A DNA stretch of 6,775 nt from Chryseobacterium sp. UBA6632. Its GTDB lineage: Bacteria > Bacteroidota > Bacteroidia > Flavobacteriales > Weeksellaceae. The notes below the pieces were generated by a model. It was not told where the DNA came from. It was given only the letters and a program-made list of their open reading frames with translations, and did no database searches. Made by a program: the position numbers and the translations under genes. Within the stretch, counting starts at the first letter, position 1, and the number at the start of each line of letters is the position of its first letter. Of the stretch, positions 1 through 5,459 are shown piece by piece. The stretch is from assembly GCA_002455915.1 (NCBI GenBank), contig DKLU01000061.1, positions 835 through 7,609 of the forward strand. Reading direction: 5' to 3'.

Positions 1-14
1 AACGAGATGATTTT
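1..14 (-). terminator. Half of an intrinsic terminator cut by the window edge
   Basis: The arm GAGATGATTTT (4-14) plus loop bases AAC is identical to the right half of the complete hairpin at 2363-2392. By analogy the other arm and the U-tract should lie just left of the window. They would end the minus-strand transcript of the three-gene operon. This is inference, because the other arm is not visible. Confidence 0.45.
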
Positions 15-58
15 ACTGCATTTGAAATTTACTTTAGTAATATAAAAGTGATTAGTGT
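1..58 (-). repeat. Direct repeat, left copy, flanking the regulator/oxidoreductase cassette
   Basis: This segment matches 2379-2437 in the same orientation. By eye the alignment has two substitutions and one single-base gap in 59 columns, about 95% identity. Read on the minus strand, it begins just after the oxidoreductase stop codon and runs into the first half of a terminator hairpin. The window edge cuts it, so the full repeat may be longer. Its role is unknown. It may be a shared 3'-UTR/small-RNA module, or a duplication scar left when the three-gene cassette arrived. Confidence 0.85.
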
Positions 59-92
59 CTCAGTCGTTCTATTCAAATTTTACCATTAGACA

Positions 93-671
93 CTACTTTT
101 GTTTTTGTCCCAGTACTTGTATTTTCTCCAACCACTTTTTCCTCATAGCCTCATCAGAAGTCTTCACAATTCCCACATACGTCACTTTTCCAGGTTTTAT
201 TCCACAAAATTCTAAAACAGATTTTTTAAGCTGATTCACACTTGGTCGACCATAAAACCATCTATAATACCAACCCGGCTGATCCAGAGTCGTTATAATA
301 TGAGCAGACTTGCCTTTCAGCAGTTTGTCCCACAAAACCGAACTTTCACGATATTTAAAAGCCATTCCGGGAAGAAAAAGTCGATCAATGAAACCTTTTG
401 TGATCGCCGGAAGTCCGCCCCACCAAACAGGATGAATCCAAACCAAATGATCTGCCCATTTAATTTTTTCCCATGCTTCGAGCAAATCAGGTTCAAGTTC
501 CATTCGTTTTTGATAACCGAATTGCAAATTGGGATTAAACTTCAAATCAGCAATGACAATTTCCTTCACTTCTACACCCGATTCCAAAGCTCCTTTTTTA
601 TAAGCTTCAGCAAGACCAAAATTAAAAGACTTTTTGTTGGGATGACCATTAATAATTACGATTTTCTTCAT
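93..671 (-). CDS. NAD(P)H-dependent oxidoreductase, flavodoxin-like fold (NQO/KefF/YwrO type)
   Basis: This is a cytosolic flavoenzyme expected to pass two electrons from NAD(P)H to quinones or similar acceptors. The 192 residues match the usual length of the flavodoxin_2 family. After the first beta strand comes the FMN phosphate-binding segment GHPNKKSFN (9-17). The segment WIHPVWWGGLPAITKGFIDR (78-97) is the family's hallmark second flavin-binding stretch. The Pro/Trp/Tyr-rich part at 131-143 is typical of the active-site lid. There is no signal peptide. The ATG overlaps the stop of the upstream saccharopine-dehydrogenase-like gene (ATGA at 668-671). The two are therefore probably translationally coupled, which supports this start even though no Shine-Dalgarno is visible. 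It is the last gene of the cassette. The substrate cannot be told from sequence; detoxification of quinones or electrophiles is the likely class of function. Confidence 0.93.
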   Translation of the reverse strand: MKKIVIINGHPNKKSFNFGLAEAYKKGALESGVEVKEIVIADLKFNPNLQFGYQKRMELEPDLLEAWEKIKWADHLVWIHPVWWGGLPAITKGFIDRLFLPGMAFKYRESSVLWDKLLKGKSAHIITTLDQPGWYYRWFYGRPSVNQLKKSVLEFCGIKPGKVTYVGIVKTSDEAMRKKWLEKIQVLGQKQK

Positions 672-1693
672 GATTCAACCTGAATTATAATGGATGGATA
701 ATTCATCAACGATTCTAGTAAAGATGCTGATTCATGAAGCTGATGACTGAAATACACTTTATTTTCAATATCAGTTTTCAACAGTTTTTCAGTATGTAAA
801 ACAGCAGACAAAGCCGTCAGTTCCGCTTGCCCTTCTCTACTTTGAAGACTGATTTTCTTCGTTTCCTCTTGATTTTTAATGATAATTTCAAAAACAGTCT
901 GATCACCATTTCCACTGGCTGCAAAAATCATTTTTCTTTCTTTTAAAGATAAAATATTATAGAGTTTTATTTTCTGAAAAGCACCCAAAATCCAGGTTAC
1001 AAATTTTGAACTGTACGTCATTTTTACATTTACTGTCGGGATATTTTCAATTTGATTTAGAATATACAGATCGGGAACATCAAAATTATAAACCTGTCGC
1101 TTTCCAATTCCAAAAGAGAAATCAAAGTATTCGGAATCTAGGAAATGTTTTATCGAAACAGGTTGATTATTTTTATAATTTACAAAAGGGTTAGCTACAT
1201 TTTCTGCCATAAAATGAGCCGAACTTTCACCTGCTTTATCTTTCACAGAATAATAAACAAAAAGTTTTACTTCATCAATAGATTTCATTTTCAACGAAGT
1301 AACATTCACCAAACCGGCCACAATTCCGCCCATCCAGCCAGAACTGAAAACAATTTTGCTATTTACGGAATGATTTTTCGCAAACTTATAAGCTTTCATC
1401 AAATCAGGAGTAGGTTTTGTGATATCTAAATAATCTATTTTATGATCGATAGCAAAACGAAGCACATGATCTTCTTTATCATTCACAGAAAGAATAATTA
1501 GATGAATATTTTTCTCTAATATCTTTTCAAAGGTTGAAATTTTAGTCACATCAATGAATAAATTATTTTCACTTTTTCCACCTTTTCTGCCTCCGATAAA
1601 AATAGTAAGTTCTGGATTTCTTGAATGTAAAATTCGGGCAATGGTTTTACCCACCAATCCGGTGCCTCCGATAATTAAAATATTTGACTGCAT
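668..1693 (-). CDS. Saccharopine dehydrogenase-like NAD(P)-binding protein
   Basis: This 341-aa cytosolic protein opens with a Rossmann fold. The dinucleotide-binding motif GGTGLVG is at 9-15, and GGR at 34-36 ends the second strand, where an Arg often favours NADP(H). The first ~130 residues resemble the saccharopine dehydrogenase NADP domain (Sacchrp_dh_NADP family); the rest is the less conserved catalytic/dimer half. Proteins of this group are mostly uncharacterised reductases, and the true lysine-pathway role is unlikely here because no lysine genes are nearby. The gene sits 54 bp downstream of the Crp/Fnr-like regulator, and its stop overlaps the start of the oxidoreductase by 4 bp. It probably shares an mRNA and a redox task with that enzyme. 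The start ATG follows an A-rich stretch, normal for Bacteroidota. The exact reaction is unknown. Confidence 0.85.
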   Translation of the reverse strand: MQSNILIIGGTGLVGKTIARILHSRNPELTIFIGGRKGGKSENNLFIDVTKISTFEKILEKNIHLIILSVNDKEDHVLRFAIDHKIDYLDITKPTPDLMKAYKFAKNHSVNSKIVFSSGWMGGIVAGLVNVTSLKMKSIDEVKLFVYYSVKDKAGESSAHFMAENVANPFVNYKNNQPVSIKHFLDSEYFDFSFGIGKRQVYNFDVPDLYILNQIENIPTVNVKMTYSSKFVTWILGAFQKIKLYNILSLKERKMIFAASGNGDQTVFEIIIKNQEETKKISLQSREGQAELTALSAVLHTEKLLKTDIENKVYFSHQLHESASLLESLMNYPSIIIQVES

Positions 1694-1706
1694 TTTATTT
1701 TTTTCA

Positions 1707-1714
1707 CAAAACTA
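1707..1714 (-). promoter_or_regulatory. Possible internal -7 box ahead of the saccharopine-dehydrogenase-like gene
   Basis: On the minus strand this reads TAGTTTTG, a match to the Bacteroidota -7 consensus TAnnTTTG, 13 bp before the ATG. No TTTG element lies at the usual ~19-bp spacing upstream, so support is weak. If real, it would allow the two enzyme genes to be transcribed without the regulator gene. Confidence 0.25.
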
Positions 1715-1747
1715 TCCAGTCAAAACTTCAATTAACAGGACAAATGT

Positions 1748-2314
1748 CTAAAAAGAAATCTCTTTTCGAATTCGGCTCAAATGGCGTTGGGTAATGCCTA
1801 AATAAGAAGCCAGATACTGCAAAGGAATATCCTGAATATAATTAGATTGGTTTTCAAGCAAAGCTTCATAACGCTTTGCTGCACTATCTCTTTGAAGTTG
1901 GAAAAATCGCTTTTCAAGTTCCAGATATTCCTGTTCCGCAATTACTTTTAAAAATAAAATCCAATTCGGATTATCATTAGCCAACGTTTCAATTTTATCT
2001 TTTTTGATGATTAAAATTTCGGCATCTGAAATGGCCTGCATATTTTCCATGCTCGGTTTTTCAGAGATAAATGAAGAATAGGAAGCTATTAAATCATTGG
2101 GAAACCTGAAACAATATGTCATGTCTTTTCCGTCATCAGCAATATAATAAGATCTGAAAATCCCGGATTCTATAAAAGCTATCTCTTTACATTTTTCTCC
2201 TTCACGAACAAAAAAATCATTTTTATTGAGTTTTTTTCTTTCAAAAAGCTGTAAAAAATCATTGATTTCATTTTCTGAAAAAATATTGAAACTTTGAAAA
2301 AACTGATGGATCAT
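1748..2314 (-). CDS. Crp/Fnr-family transcriptional regulator
   Basis: This 188-aa protein has the standard length for the Crp-like regulators common in Bacteroidota. An N-terminal cyclic-nucleotide-binding-type beta barrel spans about 20-110. A long dimerisation helix follows (about 118-143), then a C-terminal helix-turn-helix. The segment PLQYLASYLGITQRHLSRIR (164-183) carries the turn and recognition helix. The barrel lacks the Gly-Glu...Arg phosphate-binding cassette of true cAMP receptors, and there is no N-terminal cysteine cluster as in Fnr. The effector is therefore unknown and cAMP is unlikely. It is the first gene of the cassette, in the same direction as the two oxidoreductase genes. 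It probably controls itself and them; that is inference from position. A -7 box lies at 2352-2359. Confidence 0.93.
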   Translation of the reverse strand: MIHQFFQSFNIFSENEINDFLQLFERKKLNKNDFFVREGEKCKEIAFIESGIFRSYYIADDGKDMTYCFRFPNDLIASYSSFISEKPSMENMQAISDAEILIIKKDKIETLANDNPNWILFLKVIAEQEYLELEKRFFQLQRDSAAKRYEALLENQSNYIQDIPLQYLASYLGITQRHLSRIRKEISF

Positions 2315-2351
2315 TATTTTAAATTAAGTCTGAGGAAAAGTAATTTTCAAA

Positions 2352-2359
2352 CAAAAATA
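2352..2359 (-). promoter_or_regulatory. Candidate promoter (-7 box) of the Crp/Fnr-like cassette
   Basis: The minus strand reads TATTTTTG, matching the Bacteroidota TAnnTTTG box, 37 bp before the regulator ATG. It begins only 3 bp after the U-tract of the terminator at 2363-2392, so a new transcript could start where the upstream one ends. A clear -33 TTTG was not found, which lowers confidence. Confidence 0.4.
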
Positions 2360-2362
2360 CAT

Positions 2363-2392
2363 AAAAAAATCACCCCAGAACGAGATGATTTT
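2363..2392 (-). terminator. Intrinsic terminator, minus strand
   Basis: The arms are AAAATCACCCC (2366-2376) and GAGATGATTTT (2382-2392) with loop AGAAC. On the plus strand two positions are C-A mismatches. In the minus-strand RNA they become G-U pairs, giving an unbroken 11-bp stem followed by seven U (2363-2369). The asymmetry shows that it works on the minus strand. Its position 49 bp upstream of the regulator start codon is odd, because the aminopeptidase already has its own terminator at 2533-2569. Confidence 0.75.
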
Positions 2393-2437
2393 ACTGCAAT
2401 TGAAATTTACTTTAGTATATATGAAAGTGATTAGTGT
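2379..2437 (-). repeat. Direct repeat, right copy
   Basis: This copy matches 1-58 over its whole length, including bases outside the terminator arm, so similarity is not explained by a shared terminator alone. It lies 65 bp upstream of the regulator start. Together with the left copy it brackets exactly the three-gene cassette. Recombination between the copies would remove about 2.38 kb with all three genes. Confidence 0.85.
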
Positions 2438-2453
2438 TGCTTTTTTGTTGATA

Positions 2454-2461
2454 CAAAGATA
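2454..2461 (-). promoter_or_regulatory. Candidate -7 box for the small transcript
   Basis: The minus strand reads TATCTTTG, an exact TAnnTTTG match. No gene lies between the aminopeptidase terminator (2533-2569) and this box, so it would serve the candidate small RNA, or the cassette if the terminator at 2363-2392 is read through. No good -33 element is visible at standard spacing. Confidence 0.35.
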
Positions 2462-2532
2462 CCTTCAATTACATTCTTAGCATTCAGGATAATTACTAAA
2501 ATTGTTTCCGTAAAAATACGGTTGTGAAAAAT

Positions 2533-2569
2533 AAAAACGTCTTGCAATAAGTTTTACAAGACGTTTTTT
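2533..2569 (-). terminator. Strong intrinsic terminator of the aminopeptidase gene
   Basis: Perfect 12-bp arms, AAAAACGTCTTG (2533-2544) and CAAGACGTTTTT (2557-2568), enclose a 12-nt loop. An A-run on the left gives the U-tract on the minus strand, and a T-run on the right would serve the plus strand. It starts about 60 bp after the aminopeptidase stop codon. It is structurally bidirectional, but no plus-strand gene ends here. Confidence 0.88.
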
Positions 2570-2630
2570 ATCTAAATTAATGAATAAGGTGAATAATATA
2601 ATTCACAATTCATCATTAACTGTTTACTTT

Positions 2631-4400
2631 CTATAACGGACTTACCAATCCAAGGAACCAATCTTTCACCTCGCCTTCCAAAAATGGAGCTATTTTTTCT
2701 TCACACGTTTTGTGATAAGCATTTAGCCAAGAAATTTCTTCTTCAGAAAGAATTTCTTTTACGATGGTATCTTTAAAAAATGGGCAGAACGTCAATGTTT
2801 CAAACTCATAAAAAGTTCCGTGAATCGTTGTTTCAGATTCTTTTACTGCGATTAGATTTTCGTGGCGAATCCCGTAATCTCCTTCCAAATAATAACCCGG
2901 CTCGTTGGAACAAACCATTCCCAACAAAAGCTCCTGCGGATTCATATCTTTTCTGATATTCTGCGGACCTTCATGAACGTTCATAAAACTTCCGACACCG
3001 TGACCAGTTCCGTGGTTGTAATCTTTACCTTCCATCCATAAAGGTAGTCTAGCGATTGCATCAAGCTGAACACCTCTGGTTCCTTTAGGGAATTTCACCA
3101 TCGATAAACGGATCAAGCCTTGCAAAACCAATGTTGAATTTCTTTTAAAATCATCAGAAACAGCACCTAAAGCAAGTGTTCTTGTAATATCCGTTGTTCC
3201 TTCAAGATACTGACCTCCCGAATCCACTAAAATACTTGCATCATTGGTCACTTCTTTACTGCCTTCACTTTTCGCGGAATAATGCATAATAGCACCATTA
3301 TCTTTATATCCAACGATGCTTCCGAAGCTTTCTCCCACGAAATTTTCACCTTCTGCACGGAAACCTCTCAGTTTTTCACCAATTGAAAATTCCGTCATTG
3401 CTTCTTTTCCTGCATTGTGAGTAAGCCAGTAAAGGAATTTCACCATCGCTACTCCATCTCTCACCATTACTTTTCTGAAACCTTCCAGCTCTGTTTCGTT
3501 TTTCTGAGCTTTCATCAAGTTTCCAGGAACTGCTGCTTTGATAAACTGATTATCAGATTTTAAAGCCTCGTAAATAGATTGATTACTATTTGGAGAAACC
3601 AAAACCGTTTGATTTTTATATTCCTTTAAATGATTGTAAAACTCTTCGTAAGGCATCATTTTCACAAAAGACTCATCCATTTGCTTTCTTGCTTCCACTT
3701 CCAATTTTTCTAGATCGGTGAACAGGATCGCGTCATTTTTAGTAATAATGATATATCCTAAAAACACAGGGTTGCTTTCTACATCGCTTCCTCTTAAATT
3801 CAATGTCCATGCCACGTCGTCCAGACTTGCAATTACATGAACCGTAGCCTCCTGCTCTTCCATTTTCTGACGAATTGCAGCAATTTTATCAATCACAGAT
3901 TTCCCAGCTCTTTCTACAGGATGCACAAAAATCGGATTTTTCGAAGGCGTTCCTCTATCCGTCCAGATTTGCTTCAAAAGAGGATTATCTACCAGCGTAA
4001 TATTTTTAGCGTTTAATTTTTGAGTTAGCAGTTCCCAATTAGCATGAGCAGTCGCCAAAGCATTCACCGCTACTTTTCCGTTTGCTGGAATTTCAGAAAT
4101 AATCCAGTCGATATAATTGGGAGTTCCTTCCATTCCATCTTTAAAAAGATCGATTCCTGAACCGGCCAATTCAATGGGAGCCTGCGTAAAATATCTTCCG
4201 TCTGTCCAAAGTCCTGCTTTATCTTGGGTTACTACCACAAATCCTGCCGAACCTAAAAAACCAGACAACCACGCTCTCTCCTGCCATTCCTGCGGCAAAT
4301 ATTCACTCATATGCGGATCTGCAGAATATACTATAAATGCATCAACATTATTTTTCTGCATTTCTTCACGAAGCGCAGCTACTTTTTCCTTTGAAGTCAT
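2631..4400 (-). CDS. Xaa-Pro aminopeptidase, M24B family, long cytosolic (APP1/XPNPEP1) type
   Basis: This metallopeptidase removes the N-terminal residue from peptides with proline at position 2. At 589 residues it is the long three-domain form, not the ~440-aa E. coli PepP form. Two creatinase-like N-terminal domains (about 5-135 and 155-300) precede the pita-bread catalytic domain (about 305-525) and a C-terminal extension. All five metal ligands are present: D393 (in VDSGGQY), D404 (in GTTDIT), H467 (in HGTGHGVG), E500 (in NEPGYY) and E514 (in RHENL). The active-site histidines H373 and H463 are also kept. Ligand spacing agrees closely with the eukaryotic enzyme as I recall it. There is no signal peptide, so it should be cytosolic. 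The gene is monocistronic, with a strong terminator downstream. A weak promoter candidate is TTG at 4501-4503 with TAATTTCG at 4477-4484 (minus strand). Confidence 0.96.
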   Translation of the reverse strand: MTSKEKVAALREEMQKNNVDAFIVYSADPHMSEYLPQEWQERAWLSGFLGSAGFVVVTQDKAGLWTDGRYFTQAPIELAGSGIDLFKDGMEGTPNYIDWIISEIPANGKVAVNALATAHANWELLTQKLNAKNITLVDNPLLKQIWTDRGTPSKNPIFVHPVERAGKSVIDKIAAIRQKMEEQEATVHVIASLDDVAWTLNLRGSDVESNPVFLGYIIITKNDAILFTDLEKLEVEARKQMDESFVKMMPYEEFYNHLKEYKNQTVLVSPNSNQSIYEALKSDNQFIKAAVPGNLMKAQKNETELEGFRKVMVRDGVAMVKFLYWLTHNAGKEAMTEFSIGEKLRGFRAEGENFVGESFGSIVGYKDNGAIMHYSAKSEGSKEVTNDASILVDSGGQYLEGTTDITRTLALGAVSDDFKRNSTLVLQGLIRLSMVKFPKGTRGVQLDAIARLPLWMEGKDYNHGTGHGVGSFMNVHEGPQNIRKDMNPQELLLGMVCSNEPGYYLEGDYGIRHENLIAVKESETTIHGTFYEFETLTFCPFFKDTIVKEILSEEEISWLNAYHKTCEEKIAPFLEGEVKDWFLGLVSPL

Positions 4401-4535
4401 TTTTCAATAATTTTTAAAGAGGTGAAGTTACGAATTTTTTGAGGCTTGAAAGAGAATTTGAAGAGTTTTTTAGCTTCGAAATTAAAGCTCTTTTTCAAGT
4501 CAATTTTCAGCCATCATCTTACTTTCTTATTTATT

Positions 4536-4607
4536 AGGAGCTTTTTCCCGCTTTCCATTACAATCTTTTTTTTCAAAAAAGGATTTTCATTGCAATCGGG
4601 GCTAGGG
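4536..4607 (+). repeat. Compound hairpin intergenic repeat (GGAGC...CGGGGCTAGGG type)
   Basis: The element starts AGGAGC and ends CGGGGCTAGGG. A central stem pairs AATCTTTTTT (4562-4571) with AAAAAAGGATT (4575-4585), including one G-U. Outer segments can also pair: AGC with GCT, and CCCG with CGGG. From memory, segments with the same ends and a variable AT-rich central hairpin occur often between genes in Flavobacterium and Chryseobacterium. I could not check that here. The function is unknown. Confidence 0.6.
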
Positions 4608-4646
4608 TTACTGTTTTCCTCACTATACTTTGGAATTACACAATTG

Positions 4647-4701
4647 AAATTCCCCTTCTTTGAAGGAGTGGATTTTTGCATCACAAAAAGACGGGTAGCT
4701 T
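4647..4701 (+). repeat. Intergenic repeat, copy A (forward half of an inverted pair)
   Basis: The element reads AAATTCCCCT, then a small CCTTC/GAAGG hairpin (4654-4666), AGGAGTGG, an internal stem TTTTTG/CAAAAA (4673-4678 with 4684-4689), and ends near CGGGTAGCTT. Copy B at 4730-4789 has the same order in reverse complement. Such paired elements resemble REP/REPIN-type repeats, which are moved by an IS200-like transposase encoded elsewhere. No such gene is in this window, so that link is inference. Confidence 0.65.
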
Positions 4702-4729
4702 AAACAAAAAAATACAATTCAAATTTCTC

Positions 4730-4789
4730 AAACCACCCCGCTAAAAATTTCTTTGAAATTTTCGCCACTCCTACAATGGAGGGGAATTT
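4730..4789 (-). repeat. Intergenic repeat, copy B (inverted half of the pair)
   Basis: On the plus strand it begins AAACCACCCCG, contains a perfect AAAATTTC/GAAATTTT stem (4744-4751 with 4755-4762), then CCACTCCT (4765-4772), and ends AGGGGAATTT (4780-4789). The last two blocks are exact reverse complements of AGGAGTGG and AAATTCCCCT in copy A. The internal stem has different bases from copy A's stem but also pairs perfectly. The 28-bp gap between copies would let the whole 143-bp unit fold as one long cruciform. Confidence 0.65.
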
Positions 4790-4965
4790 TCAGACTGTAT
4801 ATATTTTGGCGAAAATTGATTTTTCATTGCATTTTGCTCCATTTACAAATAATAAAATAAATACAATTTCAGTATCAAAAAAATGATTAAAAATTTTAAT
4901 ATTTAAGACAAAACAACAGGAATTACATACCACAAATTGCAAGAATTATTAAATATTTAACATTT

Positions 4966-4981
4966 TGGAAAGGTTCTTGCT
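4966..4981 (+). promoter_or_regulatory. Candidate sigma-54 (-24/-12) promoter of the DUF6526/topoisomerase operon
   Basis: TGG at 4966-4968 and TTGC at 4977-4980 are separated exactly as in the sigma-54 consensus TGGCACG-N4-TTGC. The sequence TGGAAAGGTTCTTGCT matches the invariant GG and GC and most other positions. The start point would fall near 4992, only about 2 nt before the ATG, implying a leaderless or near-leaderless mRNA. No Bacteroidota TAnnTTTG box is seen at a suitable place in the last 100 bp, which makes this the best promoter candidate. Confidence 0.5.
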
Positions 4982-4993
4982 TATATACACATT

Positions 4994-5431
4994 ATGGAAA
5001 GTCAGAATTATAAAAATCACAGGAAATTTTATCCTCCACATCATTTCATTTATCTTCCATTATTAATTCTGCTGGAAGTTTTTGGAATTTATAAGATTTT
5101 TAATGATGAAGCAAATCAATTAATTTGGATACTTTTTTCTGTTATTATATTCCTGATTTTCTATCTGGCAATTATGCTGAGGCAGCATTATGCATTGGGA
5201 CTTCAAAACCGAATGGTAAGATTGGAATTTAAGCAAAGATATTTTGAAATTTTCGGTCTGAGGTCTGATGAAGTGGAAGAAAAACTGAAATTTGAACAAA
5301 TTGCCGCGTTGAGGTTCGCCAATGACGATGAGTTTAAGGAACTTCTGTATAAGGCTCTGCACGAAAATATTTCCGGTGACCAGATCAAAAGATCAATTAA
5401 AAAATGGCGACCGGATAACCACAGAATTTAA
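4994..5431 (+). CDS. DUF6526 family membrane protein
   Basis: This 145-aa protein of unknown function fits the DUF6526 family. It starts MESQNYKNH, close to the family's typical first residues, which supports this start even though the predicted promoter leaves almost no leader. Two transmembrane helices (about 18-36 and 43-62) form a hairpin that should leave the C-terminal part in the cytoplasm. The segment after the second helix (YALGLQNRMVRLE, 66-78) and the motif AALRFANDDEF (104-114) are the conserved family features. The tail, with IKKWRPDNHRI at the end, is basic. It is the first gene of a tight plus-strand operon with a small lipoprotein-like gene 28 bp downstream and topoisomerase IB after that. 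A stress or envelope role is guessed from context only. Confidence 0.85.
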   Translation: MESQNYKNHRKFYPPHHFIYLPLLILLEVFGIYKIFNDEANQLIWILFSVIIFLIFYLAIMLRQHYALGLQNRMVRLEFKQRYFEIFGLRSDEVEEKLKFEQIAALRFANDDEFKELLYKALHENISGDQIKRSIKKWRPDNHRI

Positions 5432-5459
5432 AATAATAAACACCAAAAAATAAAGAATT

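Larger units (their letters stand above)
2363..2449 (-). ncRNA. Candidate small RNA of about 85 nt ending in an intrinsic terminator
   Basis: A TATCTTTG -7 box at 2454-2461 (minus strand) is followed by about 85 nt with no ORF, ending in the terminator at 2363-2392. The body coincides with the 58-bp repeat that also forms the 3' end of the oxidoreductase operon. A short ACTTT/AAAGT pairing is possible in its first half. I recognise no known RNA family. It could equally be a read-through leader or a duplicated 3' UTR with no separate function. Confidence 0.3.
4401..4993. other. 593-bp intergenic region rich in structured repeats, no supported gene
   Basis: This region separates two divergent transcription units. 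From left to right it holds the upstream region of the aminopeptidase and an imperfect hairpin at 4444-4498 (CTTGAAA and CTTTTTCAAG arms with an inner AGCTT/AAGCT pair). A compound repeat element follows at 4536-4607, then an inverted pair of a second element at 4647-4789. An AT-rich stretch comes next, and a sigma-54-like promoter lies at 4966-4981. An 85-codon open frame at 4446-4703 runs through the repeats and is not believed. Confidence 0.7.

Noticed and set aside
1006..1429. Two plus-strand frames opposite the saccharopine-dehydrogenase-like gene
   Set aside because: They are antisense shadows of a well-supported Rossmann-fold protein with no recognisable motifs of their own.
1739..1748. 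GACA-N2-TGTC palindrome as a possible operator for the Crp/Fnr-like regulator
   Set aside because: It has only four-base arms, overlaps the regulator's own stop codon, and has no second copy near the regulator promoter. This is expected by chance.
2508..2521. CCGTA/TACGG hairpin with an A4 loop as a second terminator
   Set aside because: The stem has only five pairs and no U-tract follows it on either strand.
4446..4703. 85-codon open frame on the plus strand between the aminopeptidase and DUF6526 genes
   Set aside because: It runs through the repeat 4536-4607 and copy A of the inverted pair. Its Phe/Leu/Lys-rich translation reflects T-rich hairpins rather than a protein family, and the stop lies inside a repeat end.
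4808..4817. GGCGAAAATT, identical to the reverse complement of 4757-4766, as a third truncated repeat copy
   Set aside because: Only ten bases are shared, and the flanking conserved blocks (AGGAGTGG, CCCCT) are absent. It may be chance in AT-rich DNA.
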